NCBI GenBank assembly: GCA_015061665.1
Contig: SUWC01000027.1
Coordinates: 1-37,120 of the forward strand
Direction: 5' to 3'
DNA from: Lentisphaerota bacterium
Lineage (GTDB): Bacteria; Verrucomicrobiota; Kiritimatiellia; RFP12; UBA1067
DNA length: 37,120 nt
The notes under the pieces are model-generated. The model saw only the letters and a program-made list of their open reading frames with translations. It ran no database searches and was not told where the DNA came from. Below, piece after piece: positions 7,426-16,130 of this stretch (positions are counted from its first letter, which is position 1; each line of letters opens with the position of its first letter). The translations under genes were made by a program, and so were the position numbers.

Positions 7426-9114
7426 ATGAGTTCATACAAGTGGCGTTGGATGAAGATGGGCCGCATGTCGCAGGTCCGTCTCGAGAACGGCGACGACATA
7501 GCGAACCTCGCCGGCCTCGACAAGAAGCACTGGCTCGCGATCTCAATGCCGGTCAAGGGTGTCCGCTTCGACCAGCGCATGCTCCAGCTGATGGATACCG
7601 ACGGCGACGGACGCATCCGCACGCCCGAGGTCATAGCCGCGATCGACTTCCTCAAGGCGAAGGGCGTCGACTTCAACGACCTCTTCAAGCCGTCCGAGGC
7701 CGACGAGGCGAAGCTTGCGGACGTCCTCTCGCGTCAGTCCGACCTCGCCAAGGTCAAGCCGTCCAAGGCCGATGTCGCCGCCATGGAGGAGTGGGAGGCA
7801 AAGGGCAAGACGCCTGAAGTCGCCCCGTTCGGCGACGCCACGTCGGCTGCCGACGCCGCGCTCGCGGCCGTAGAGGGTGTCATAGATGCGTTTTTCACGC
7901 CGCCGGACGACATGCCGCTCGTTACGGAGGAGCCGGACAAGACCCTCCCGCTCAAGGACCATCTTAATCCGAAGCACCTTGAGGCGATCCTTGCGTTCTC
8001 CGACAAGTGTGTAAAGCCCGTGCTTGGAGACAAGGATGCCATAGACCGCCTTGAGTGGAAGAAGGTCAAGGGCGCGCTCGCGCCCTACCGCGCGTGGCTT
8101 GCCGCGAAGCCCGTCATGAACGCAGGCGTAAAGGGACAGCTCGACGACGAGGAGCGCGTATGCCGCTACAAGCTCCATCTGCTGGAGTTCCTTGAGAACT
8201 ACGTCAACATGCGCCGCCTCTACGACCAGAACGCGCTTGCAGTGTTCCAGACGGGCGTTCTGCGCATCGACGCCAAGGAACTCAGCCTCTGCTTCCACGT
8301 CGACAGCGAGGCCGCGCACAGCGCGCTCGCCGAAAGGTCGAAGTGCTGCGTCATATACCTCAAGCTCTCGCGTCCCTCCGAAGGCGCGACGGCCTCCATC
8401 TGCGCCGTCGTCACCGCGGGGTCCGTCGCGGGGCTGTACGCCGGCCGCAACGGCGTGTTCTACGATCGCGACGGCAAGGACTGGGAGGCCGTCGTCACCA
8501 AGGTCGTCGAGTCGCAGGTTTCGCTCGCGGAAGCATTCTGGGCGCCATGGCGCAAGCTCGGCGAGGGCATAGCCGCGACAGCCAAGAAGTTCCTTGGCGA
8601 CAAGCAGGCGGCCGCCCAGGCTAACGTCGCGGCCGGAACGCAGAACGCCCAGGCTGGCGGGGCCGCGATGGCGAGCTCCGTCGCCGCCATCGGCATCGGC
8701 GTCGGCATGATGGGCGCGGCTCTTGCGTCGATCATGGCGGCGGTTTCCAACATGACCTGGTGGCAGATTCTTGTATCCATCGTCGCCGTCATACTCGTCG
8801 TCTCGCTTCCGAGCGTGATCCTGACGTGGTTCAAGCTCCGCCAGCGCGACCTCGGCGCGATTCTCAACGCAAGCGGCTGGGCCGTGAACAGACCGATGCG
8901 CTTCTCGATGAAGCTCGCCCGCTCGTTTACGAAGTGCGCGTGCAATCCGCTCTTCTGGCGCTGCCTGCTGACGACGCTCGTCCTCCTGCTGCTAATAGGA
9001 GCGGGACTCTGGTGGTATCTGTGCGGACGCTGCGGCAAGTCCGAGTGCAAGGCCGACGCGCCGGCCGCAGAGGCCGCGCCCGCGCAGGCTCCCGTGGAGG
9101 CTCCGCAGGCTTGA
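7426..9114 (+). CDS. EF-hand-containing membrane protein of unknown function
   Basis: 562 residues; AAGGGAG 9 nt before the ATG. Residues 57-68 (DTDGDGRIRTPE) are a canonical 12-residue EF-hand loop, so calcium binding is likely. A long soluble alpha-rich region follows. The C-terminal third has hydrophobic segments at about 410-435, 440-462 and 512-533, with a Cys-rich CGRCGKSEC and an Ala/Pro tail. No signal peptide is seen. The stop overlaps the ispC start, so it is translationally linked to isoprenoid genes, though nothing in it suggests a role in that pathway. Confidence 0.8.
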   Translation: MSSYKWRWMKMGRMSQVRLENGDDIANLAGLDKKHWLAISMPVKGVRFDQRMLQLMDTDGDGRIRTPEVIAAIDFLKAKGVDFNDLFKPSEADEAKLADVLSRQSDLAKVKPSKADVAAMEEWEAKGKTPEVAPFGDATSAADAALAAVEGVIDAFFTPPDDMPLVTEEPDKTLPLKDHLNPKHLEAILAFSDKCVKPVLGDKDAIDRLEWKKVKGALAPYRAWLAAKPVMNAGVKGQLDDEERVCRYKLHLLEFLENYVNMRRLYDQNALAVFQTGVLRIDAKELSLCFHVDSEAAHSALAERSKCCVIYLKLSRPSEGATASICAVVTAGSVAGLYAGRNGVFYDRDGKDWEAVVTKVVESQVSLAEAFWAPWRKLGEGIAATAKKFLGDKQAAAQANVAAGTQNAQAGGAAMASSVAAIGIGVGMMGAALASIMAAVSNMTWWQILVSIVAVILVVSLPSVILTWFKLRQRDLGAILNASGWAVNRPMRFSMKLARSFTKCACNPLFWRCLLTTLVLLLLIGAGLWWYLCGRCGKSECKADAPAAEAAPAQAPVEAPQA

Positions 9115-10196
9115 AGACGAAGCGCATAATACTGCTTGGCGCGACAGGCTCGATCGGATCAAGCACGATCGACGTTGTGCGCACGCACCGCGACGAGTTC
9201 AAGCTCGTCGCGGTTTCCGCCCTTCGCTCGGCCGACAGGTGCGAGGCGATCGCCCGCAAGTTCGGCGCGAAGAGCTATGTCGGAGACGACGCCGCGGTCA
9301 GGGCGGTGGCGGAGAACGACGCGGACATCTGCCTGGTCGCGACCGTTGGCACAAGCGGCATTGCGCCGACTATGCTGGCCATCGACAAGGGGATGGACGT
9401 CGCGCTCGCCACCAAGGAGGTCATGGTGATGGCCGGCGAGCTCGCGACGCGGCGCGCCAAGGAAATGAAGGTCAGCTTCCTTCCCGTCGACTCCGAGCAC
9501 TCCGCGATATTCCAGTGCCTTGGCGCTCGTCCCTCCGCCGAGATCGACAGGCTGATACTGACCGCCTCGGGCGGACCGTTTCTCGACGGGCCCGAGGACC
9601 TCTCTTCCGTCACCGTCGAGCAGGCGCTGAACCATCCGCGCTGGAAGATGGGCCCCAAGGTGACCGTCGACTCGGCAACGATGATGAACAAGGGGTTCGA
9701 GATCCTCGAGGCGCACTGGCTCTTCGGCGTTCCGGTGTCGCGCATAGACGCCGTGGTCCACCCCGAGTCTATCGTCCATTCGCTCGTGACGTTCAGGGAC
9801 GGCGCGACGCTCGCCCAGCTATCCCCGCCCGACATGCGTGTCGCGATCCAGTATGCGCTCAGCGCTCCGGCGAGACTCAAGTCCGAGCGCGAGGCGCTTG
9901 ACCTTGCGGCGCTTGGAAGCCTGACGTTCCGCGCAACGGATCCTGTCCGTTTCCCCTGCCTGCGCCTTGTCAAGGAGGCCTGCGAGGCGGGTGGCTGCGC
10001 GACGGCGGTTCTCGCGGCGGCGGACGAATGGGCCGTGGCGAAGTTCATCGCGGGGGAAATCGGCTACATGGACATACCGCGCGCGGTCGAGGGAGCGCTT
10101 GCCGCCGCGCCGAAGATGAAGTGCGATTCGATTGATTCGGTGATTTCCGCCGCCGAATGGACGACGAAGTGGCTTGAGCGCGGTTTCAAGAAGTAA
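9111..10196 (+). CDS. ispC: 1-deoxy-D-xylulose 5-phosphate reductoisomerase
   Basis: Converts DXP to MEP with NADPH in the non-mevalonate isoprenoid pathway. Seen: GATGSIG (10-16) for NADPH; PVDSEH with D127 and E129 for the metal; SGGPF (153-157); and a MNKG substrate loop (192-195). The start is a TTG overlapping the upstream TGA, with GGAGG 10 nt before it; no ATG exists between that stop and the NADPH motif. At 361 residues it is shorter than the usual 380-400. The usual ANKE segment reads ATKE (T101). Genes rseP and ispG follow directly. Confidence 0.95.
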   Translation: MKTKRIILLGATGSIGSSTIDVVRTHRDEFKLVAVSALRSADRCEAIARKFGAKSYVGDDAAVRAVAENDADICLVATVGTSGIAPTMLAIDKGMDVALATKEVMVMAGELATRRAKEMKVSFLPVDSEHSAIFQCLGARPSAEIDRLILTASGGPFLDGPEDLSSVTVEQALNHPRWKMGPKVTVDSATMMNKGFEILEAHWLFGVPVSRIDAVVHPESIVHSLVTFRDGATLAQLSPPDMRVAIQYALSAPARLKSEREALDLAALGSLTFRATDPVRFPCLRLVKEACEAGGCATAVLAAADEWAVAKFIAGEIGYMDIPRAVEGALAAAPKMKCDSIDSVISAAEWTTKWLERGFKK

Positions 10197-10205
10197 GGAC
10201 AAACG

Positions 10206-11351
10206 ATGGCTATTCTGACGACAGCATTCTACATAGCGCTCTGCATTGCGCTTTTCTCCCTCGCAATCGCGATACACGAGTTCGGGCACTTCATCGTCGC
10301 CCTGAAGCTCGGGCTCAACGTCGAGCGCTTCTCGCTTGGCTTCGGCCCCGCGATATGGAAGCGCAAGTGGCGCGGAGTGGAGTACCGCATCAGCTGGATC
10401 CCGCTCGGCGGCTACGTCTCGATCCCCGACGTCGATCCGGAGGGGACGGACAAGCTCCAGGGCGGCAGCTCGGGCAAGAAGGAGCGCATCCCCGCGTGGA
10501 AGGAGCTTCTAGTGGCCTTTGCAGGCCCTGCTATGAACGTCGTCCTTGCGGTAGTGCTGGCCATCGGGCTCGCGCTCGTGCCGAACGCGCGGTTCGGACA
10601 GCTCCCCGCCGTGATCGGCAACCTCATCCCCGGCGAGTCGGCCGAGAAGGCCGGACTCAAGGTCGGAGACACGGTCCTCAAGATCGGCGGACGCGACATC
10701 CAGAACTGGAGCGACCTTCAGACCGAGGTGCAGATCTCAGGTACGAACGCGACGCCGTTCGTGGTCCGGCGCGGCGAGGAGACGATCACGCTTTCCGTCT
10801 CCCCGCGCAGGGAGAAGATCACGGGCGCGTGCTTCATCGGCGCGCTCAGCATCGAAAAGGAGGGCGGCGTAAGCCGCTGGCTGCCCGACCGCAATCCGCT
10901 CAGGCAGATCCAGAGCGACGCAGGCGCGATATTCCGCGTCCTCCACGCGCTCGTGACGCCCAAGGAGATGCGCGCGACCGGCAATGCGCTCGGCGGCCCC
11001 GTGATGATCGCGGAGGGAATATACAGCACGATCCGCCACGACTTCTGGGACGGCATCGGCTTCCTGCGTTTCCTGAACGTCAACCTCGCGGTGCTTAACC
11101 TTCTTCCGATACCGGTTCTTGACGGCGGGCTCATCATGTTCGCGCTCATCGCGCTCGTGTTCCGCCGCCGCGTTCCGGACAAGATAGTCGGCTTGCTTTC
11201 GACGGGGTTCATGTATCTGCTCATCGCGCTGATGGCCTTTCTCATCTGGCGCGACAGCGCGCGTTCGTGGCGGATACACACGTACAAGCCCGAGGCTGTT
11301 TCAGAAACGGAGAACGGAGATGCCGCAGAGAAGACAGACGCGCAGCTTTAG
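10206..11351 (+). CDS. rseP: Site-2 zinc metalloprotease, RseP family
   Basis: 381 residues. HEFGH (H24, E25, H28) in the first membrane helix and NLLPIPVLDGG with D306 in a later one supply the zinc site of an intramembrane protease. A single PDZ domain (about 125-205) lies between, whereas the E. coli protein has two. In other bacteria it cleaves anti-sigma factors and remnant signal peptides. AAGGA precedes the ATG by 6 nt. It overlaps ispG by 32 nt, and the ispC-rseP-ispG order is a common bacterial arrangement. Confidence 0.95.
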   Translation: MAILTTAFYIALCIALFSLAIAIHEFGHFIVALKLGLNVERFSLGFGPAIWKRKWRGVEYRISWIPLGGYVSIPDVDPEGTDKLQGGSSGKKERIPAWKELLVAFAGPAMNVVLAVVLAIGLALVPNARFGQLPAVIGNLIPGESAEKAGLKVGDTVLKIGGRDIQNWSDLQTEVQISGTNATPFVVRRGEETITLSVSPRREKITGACFIGALSIEKEGGVSRWLPDRNPLRQIQSDAGAIFRVLHALVTPKEMRATGNALGGPVMIAEGIYSTIRHDFWDGIGFLRFLNVNLAVLNLLPIPVLDGGLIMFALIALVFRRRVPDKIVGLLSTGFMYLLIALMAFLIWRDSARSWRIHTYKPEAVSETENGDAAEKTDAQL

Positions 11352-12411
11352 CATCGGCGGGCTTCCCATCGGTGGCGGAGCGCCCGTAAGCGTGCAGTCG
11401 ATGGCCAACGTCGACCCGCACGACGCTGCCGCGCTTTCCGGGCAGATCGCGCGCTGCGCGGCGCTCGGCTGCGACATCTTCCGGCTTACGGTTCCCGATG
11501 TCGACGCTGCCAAGGTCCTCGGCGAAGTGCGCAAGGCCAGCCCGATTCCGCTTGTCGCCGACATCCACTTCGACTACCGGTGCGCGCTCGCCGCGATAGA
11601 GGCCGGCGTGGACGCCCTAAGGCTCAACCCGGGCAACATCGGCGCGCGCGACCGCGTGCAGACCGTTGTCCGCGCAGCCAAGGCGCACAGGACGCCCATC
11701 CGCATCGGAGTGAACTTCGGCTCGCTGGAGAAGGAACTGGACGCTAAGGTCCGCTCTGGCGCGATGCGAGTGTCGGAGGCGCTGTGCGAATCCGCGCTCG
11801 GTCATCTCAGGATCCTGGAGGACGAAGGGTTCCGCGACGTGGTAATATCGGTCAAGGCGTCCGACGTCATGACCACGCTTGAAAGCTACAGGCTGCTTTC
11901 CGAGCGCACGGACTGCCCGCTGCACCTCGGCGTCACCGAGGCCGGCACGCTTCTTCCGGGGACGGTGCGCAACTCGGTCGCGCTCGGCATACTGCTTTCG
12001 GAGGGCATCGGCGACACGATTCGCGTCTCGCTCACGGCGGAGCCGGAGAGGGAGGTGCGCGCGGGGATGGAGATACTGCGCTCGCTCGGCATGAAGCCGG
12101 CGGGACCCGCGATAACATCGTGCCCGACGTGCGGACGCACGAAGGTGAACCTCTTCAAGGTAGCCGCGGAGGTGGAGTCCGCCCTGGAGGCGTACGCCCT
12201 TTCGCACGGCGGCGCGGGCGCGGCGGTTCTGCCGCGCGTGGCCGTGATGGGCTGTGTTGTGAACGGTCCCGGCGAGGCAAAGGGCGCGGACGTCGCGCTC
12301 TGCGGCGCGAACGGCGAGTTCGTGCTGTTCGTCAAGGGACAGAACGTCGGCAGGGTCTCGGAGTCCGAGGCCGCATCAAAGGTGATGGAATATGTGGTTT
12401 CTATACGATAA
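11320..12411 (+). CDS. ispG: 4-hydroxy-3-methylbut-2-enyl diphosphate synthase
   Basis: 363 residues, the compact bacterial form. It converts MEcPP to HMBPP in the MEP pathway using a [4Fe-4S] cluster. Cluster ligands are C268 and C271 (CPTCGR) and C312 (GCVVNGPGE), with E319 as the fourth. The TIM-barrel part begins with SVQSMANVD, and PGNIG is present. The start overlaps rseP, with CGGAG 7 nt upstream. The O-antigen-ligase-like gene begins inside its last 20 nt. Confidence 0.97.
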   Translation: MPQRRQTRSFSIGGLPIGGGAPVSVQSMANVDPHDAAALSGQIARCAALGCDIFRLTVPDVDAAKVLGEVRKASPIPLVADIHFDYRCALAAIEAGVDALRLNPGNIGARDRVQTVVRAAKAHRTPIRIGVNFGSLEKELDAKVRSGAMRVSEALCESALGHLRILEDEGFRDVVISVKASDVMTTLESYRLLSERTDCPLHLGVTEAGTLLPGTVRNSVALGILLSEGIGDTIRVSLTAEPEREVRAGMEILRSLGMKPAGPAITSCPTCGRTKVNLFKVAAEVESALEAYALSHGGAGAAVLPRVAVMGCVVNGPGEAKGADVALCGANGEFVLFVKGQNVGRVSESEAASKVMEYVVSIR

Positions 12412-13897
12412 CATTGTCGCGATAGCGGTCGCGTCCGTAGCGTCCATCCTCGCCTGGCTTTACGGCGGCACAATAGGCTCGAAGCTGATCCCCGTCGTGC
12501 CGTGGCTCGTCGTCTTCCTCGTGGAGATAATGCTCTGCTTCCCGCAGCGCCACCGCGACGAGACTCCGTACGAGGCCCGCGAGCGCGTCTGGTACGACCT
12601 CAAGCGCGATCCGCTGACGTGGGTCGTGCTCGGCTTCCTCGCGCTGCTCCTCGTCCCCTTCGTCAACAAGGGGCTTTGCCCGATATGCGACTATCCCGCG
12701 ATCGTCGAGGGGGCGGACCCGTCGCCCACGATCCCGTTCATACCGTACTGCGTGGACCGCATGGCGCACCTCAACGTCGTCCTCTGGTTCCTTCCTGCGC
12801 TGACCGCGATGCTTGCGGTAAAGCATTCGCTCGCCAAGCACGGCAAGCGCCTTTTCATCGAGCTGATGGTCTGGAACGGCGTCGGCCTCGCGGTCCTCGG
12901 GTTTGTCCAGCAGGTCTTCGAGGCTCCCGCGCCCCTGTGGCTCGACGTCGACTTCAAGCTCGGGCACTTCTTCTCGACGTGGGGCTATCCCAACATGGCC
13001 GGCGACTACTTCACGACGCTCTTCGCGCTCGCCGTCGCGTCGTGGCGCAGGCGGGTCAAGGAGGTCGACGGCGAGGAGATGGTGCGCGACATGCAGAAGG
13101 GCGGAAAGGTGCCGTACAAGATCTTCTGGCGCAAGCACGTTCTGCTGATCCCTTCGGCGATCTTCTTCTTCGCCGCCCTTACTACGCTTTCGCGCGCGGC
13201 GATCATGCTCGTCAGCGCCCTTGCCGTCGTATTCTTCCTGCACAGCTTTGCGAGCTTCTTCAAGCACCTTCACCGCGTCCAGCGCGTGCGGATGGTGGCG
13301 GGCGGGCTTTTCGTCCTTGTCGCGGTTGTGCTGGCGATAGCGCTCTTCACGCCCGACGACCTCCAGCGCGAGGTCGACACGATCAACACCGAGGCGGTGC
13401 TAGACCGCGTCACGGGCAAGGGGCAGTACCATGTCCGCGTCGCGACGGAGATCTGGAAAAAGAACTTCTTCTTCGGCTGCGGCGGCTGGGGGTACAAGCA
13501 CCTCTGCATTCCGTTCATGACGGACGCCGAACTCAAGAACATCCAGATGACGGGCGGCATAAACGTCCACAACGACCACCTCCAGTTCCTCGCCGAGCAC
13601 GGGCTCGTAGGCTACGGATGCCTTGTCGCGATGGTTGTCCTTCTCGTCCTGCCCGTCTGCCGCCAGTGGCGCGCGCTGGCGCGGGCTGCGCGCTTCCTGC
13701 CGTCCAAGGAGCAGCCGGCGCGTCCGATACAGCTCTTCGCCCTGCCCGCGCCCGTCTTCTGCATCTCCCTCGGCGCCGTTGCGACCGTCATCCACTCGTG
13801 CGGCGACTGCGCGATGCGCAGCCCGGCCGTGCTGATCCTCTTCTTTACGTCCCTCGCCGCGCTGGACGGCTACATGCCGCATTCGCACGAGCACTGA
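12392..13897 (+). CDS. O-antigen ligase/polymerase-like membrane protein (Wzy_C family)
   Basis: 501 residues with about ten hydrophobic segments. The family signature is the periplasmic loop after FFFGCGGWGY, ending in NVHNDHLQFLAEHGLVG (H393, N394, D395), as in WaaL/Wzy-type enzymes that transfer or polymerise lipid-linked glycans. It overlaps ispG by 20 nt and ends the packed run that began with the EF-hand gene. The sugar substrate cannot be read from the sequence. Confidence 0.8.
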   Translation: MWFLYDNIVAIAVASVASILAWLYGGTIGSKLIPVVPWLVVFLVEIMLCFPQRHRDETPYEARERVWYDLKRDPLTWVVLGFLALLLVPFVNKGLCPICDYPAIVEGADPSPTIPFIPYCVDRMAHLNVVLWFLPALTAMLAVKHSLAKHGKRLFIELMVWNGVGLAVLGFVQQVFEAPAPLWLDVDFKLGHFFSTWGYPNMAGDYFTTLFALAVASWRRRVKEVDGEEMVRDMQKGGKVPYKIFWRKHVLLIPSAIFFFAALTTLSRAAIMLVSALAVVFFLHSFASFFKHLHRVQRVRMVAGGLFVLVAVVLAIALFTPDDLQREVDTINTEAVLDRVTGKGQYHVRVATEIWKKNFFFGCGGWGYKHLCIPFMTDAELKNIQMTGGINVHNDHLQFLAEHGLVGYGCLVAMVVLLVLPVCRQWRALARAARFLPSKEQPARPIQLFALPAPVFCISLGAVATVIHSCGDCAMRSPAVLILFFTSLAALDGYMPHSHEH

Positions 13898-13951
13898 CGC
13901 TGCGGGGCCTTTGCTTAATAGAAACGAAAACAACAAACGATCGGAAAAACC

Positions 13952-15178
13952 ATGCTCCACGTAAACGAAAGCTACGGCAAGATACAGGCCAGCTACCTCT
14001 TCACGGAAATCGCCCACCGCGTTGCGGCGCACCAGGCGGCCAATCCTTCCGCAAAGATCATCCGCCTTGGAATCGGCGATGTCACCGAGCCGCTCGCCCC
14101 TGCGGTTGTCGAGGCGATGCACAAGGCCGTCGACGACGAGGCGTCCCGCGAGAACTTCCACGGGTACGGCCCCGAGCAGGGCTACGCCTTTCTCCGCGAG
14201 GCGGCCGCGAAGGTCGACTTCCAGGACCGCGGCATCGACATCGCCGCAGACGAGATATTCATCTCCGACGGCGCCAAGTGCGACTGCGGCAACATCCAGG
14301 AGCTTTTCGCCGGCGACGTAAGGATCGCGGTCGGCGATCCCGTCTACCCCGTGTACGTCGACACGAACGTCATGGCGGGGCGCACAGGCGTGAACGAGGG
14401 TGGGCGCTACGGCGGGCTCACCTACCTCGTCTGCGACGCATCCAACGGCTTCGTCCCCTCGCCAGATTCGGCGCGCGGGTGCGACATCGTCTATCTCTGC
14501 TATCCGAACAACCCGACGGGAGCGGTTGCGACCAAGGCGCAGCTCCAGCAGTGGGTCGACTGGGCGAACGCGAACAAGGCGCTCATCCTCTTCGACGCGG
14601 CGTACGAGGCGTTCATCCGCACCCCCGGCATCCCCCACTCCATCTACGAGTGCGATGGCGCGCGCAAGTGCGCGATCGAGTTCCGCAGCTACTCCAAGAC
14701 CGCTGGCTTTACAGGCGTGCGCTGCGGCTACACCGTCGTGCCGAAGGGTCTTGTCGCGTATGCGGCCGACGGACGTGCGGTCGAGCTCAGGCCGATGTGG
14801 ACGCGCCGCCAGACCACGAAGTTCAACGGCGCGAGCTACATCACCCAGCGCGGCGCGGCGGCGATATACACTCCCGAGGGCCAGTCGCAGTGCAAGGCGA
14901 CGATTGACTTCTACCTCGAGAACGGGCGTCTCATGAAGGAGGCTCTCCAGGCTCTCGGCTACACCGTTACGGGGGGCGGCGATTCGCCTTACCTCTGGGT
15001 CAACGTAAAGGGCGACAGCTGGGAGTTCTTCGACAAGCTCCTCAAGGAGGCCAACGTAGTCACGACTCCCGGCGCCGGCTTCGGCAAGGCGGGCGAGGGC
15101 TACATCCGAATCTCGTCCTTCAACTCGCGCGAAAACGTCCTCGAGGCGATCGAGCGCCTCAGGAAGGTGCTCGGCTGA
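13952..15178 (+). CDS. dapL: LL-diaminopimelate aminotransferase
   Basis: 408 residues of the fold-type I aminotransferase family, matching DapL in length and motifs: [12 protein letters not shown] near the N-terminus, [17 protein letters not shown], and the PLP lysine K249 in [11 protein letters not shown]. It transaminates tetrahydrodipicolinate directly to LL-DAP for lysine and peptidoglycan. This route is known from Chlamydiae, Verrucomicrobia, some anaerobes and plants. Only a weak ribosome-binding site is seen before the ATG. Confidence 0.95.
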   Translation: MLHVNESYGKIQASYLFTEIAHRVAAHQAANPSAKIIRLGIGDVTEPLAPAVVEAMHKAVDDEASRENFHGYGPEQGYAFLREAAAKVDFQDRGIDIAADEIFISDGAKCDCGNIQELFAGDVRIAVGDPVYPVYVDTNVMAGRTGVNEGGRYGGLTYLVCDASNGFVPSPDSARGCDIVYLCYPNNPTGAVATKAQLQQWVDWANANKALILFDAAYEAFIRTPGIPHSIYECDGARKCAIEFRSYSKTAGFTGVRCGYTVVPKGLVAYAADGRAVELRPMWTRRQTTKFNGASYITQRGAAAIYTPEGQSQCKATIDFYLENGRLMKEALQALGYTVTGGGDSPYLWVNVKGDSWEFFDKLLKEANVVTTPGAGFGKAGEGYIRISSFNSRENVLEAIERLRKVLG

Positions 15179-15245
15179 GTCCGGCCATCCCCCCAAAAGG
15201 GTATGCCCGTATGCACTTTTGTGTACATCCGTGCCTGTCCATTTT

Positions 15246-15254
15246 TGATATAAT
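15246..15254 (+). promoter_or_regulatory. Extended -10 promoter (TGATATAAT), nfnA, leaderless
   Basis: TGA plus TATAAT with 8 nt (15255-15262) before the ATG. Transcription would start about 7 nt after the box, inside or just before the start codon, leaving no room for a Shine-Dalgarno site. Confidence 0.75.
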
Positions 15255-15262
15255 ATACGGCC

Positions 15263-16117
15263 ATGAACAAGATTCTCGCAAAGAAACGTCTTTCGGAGAA
15301 TGTCTACCAGATGACATTCGAAGCCCCACTTATCGCTTCAGAGCGCAAGGCGGGCCAGTTCATAATCCTGATGGTCGACGAGCAGCTCGGCGAGCGCATC
15401 CCGCTTACAATCGCCGATGCGGACGCCGAAAAGGGCACTGTCACCATCATTTTCCAGACGGTCGGGGCTACGACCATGAAGCTCTCGACCTTTGAGCCCG
15501 GCGATGCGATTCCCGCTGTGCTCGGTCCTCTCGGCCGACCCACCGACATCCGCGGCGCGAACGGGGAGAAGCCCGGCCACGTCGTCTGCGTCGGCGGCGG
15601 AATCGGCGTCGCGCCGATGCACCCGATCGCCCAGGCGCTCAAGGCCGCGGGCAACCGCGTGACGATCATCATGGGCGCGCGCAACAAGTCGCTCTTCGTC
15701 ATGGAGGACGAAATGCGCGCCATAGCAGGCGACGACCTGATCCTCATCACCGACGACGGCTCGTCGGGACGCAAGGGGCTCGTCACCGACCCCCTCAAGG
15801 AGCTCTGCGCGTCCGGCACGGTCGACGAAGTCATCGCGATCGGGCCGCCCATCATGATGAAGTTCTGCGCCCTCGCGACGAAGCCCTTCGGCGTGAAGAC
15901 GGTTGCGTCACTCAACACTGTCATGATCGACGGCACGGGAATGTGCGGCGGCTGCCGCGTCTCCGTCGGCGGACAGACGAAGTTCGTCTGCGTCGACGGA
16001 CCCGAGTTCGACGCGCACCAGGTAGACTGGGACCTCATGCTCAAGCGAATGGGCGCCTTCAAGCCGCAGGAGGCGGCGGCGAAGGACCACGTCTGCAAGT
16101 CCGGCATCTTCAAATAA
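15263..16117 (+). CDS. nfnA: NfnA: FAD/[2Fe-2S] subunit of NADH-dependent ferredoxin:NADP+ oxidoreductase
   Basis: 284 residues of the PyrK-like FAD/NAD-binding family. RIPLTIAD binds flavin and GGGIGVAP is the NAD-binding loop. The [2Fe-2S] site is D223-x4-C228-x2-C231-x11-C243; the Asp in first place separates NfnA/SudB from PyrK, which has Cys. It is followed 13 nt later by nfnB, and together they couple ferredoxin and NADH oxidation to NADP+ reduction by flavin-based bifurcation in the cytoplasm. Sulfide dehydrogenase subunit B is the alternative name for the same family. Confidence 0.9.
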   Translation: MNKILAKKRLSENVYQMTFEAPLIASERKAGQFIILMVDEQLGERIPLTIADADAEKGTVTIIFQTVGATTMKLSTFEPGDAIPAVLGPLGRPTDIRGANGEKPGHVVCVGGGIGVAPMHPIAQALKAAGNRVTIIMGARNKSLFVMEDEMRAIAGDDLILITDDGSSGRKGLVTDPLKELCASGTVDEVIAIGPPIMMKFCALATKPFGVKTVASLNTVMIDGTGMCGGCRVSVGGQTKFVCVDGPEFDAHQVDWDLMLKRMGAFKPQEAAAKDHVCKSGIFK

Positions 16118-16130
16118 AGGATTTCCCAAA

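Noticed and set aside
12502..14907. Long open frame of about 800 codons on the plus strand across the O-antigen-ligase-like and dapL genes
   Set aside because: It runs in a second frame through two genes with clear families; its translation is Arg/Ala/Pro-rich with no domain. High GC content leaves few stop codons in alternative frames.
13400..15196. Antisense open frame of about 600 codons opposite dapL
   Set aside because: It is the mirror of well-supported coding sequence, lacks a start signal and has shadow-type composition. The same applies to antisense frames at 3799-5295 and 31331-32860.
15181..15245. Possible riboswitch or structured leader between dapL and nfnA
   Set aside because: Only short CCC/GGG complementarity is present, and the nfnA promoter is predicted to give no leader.
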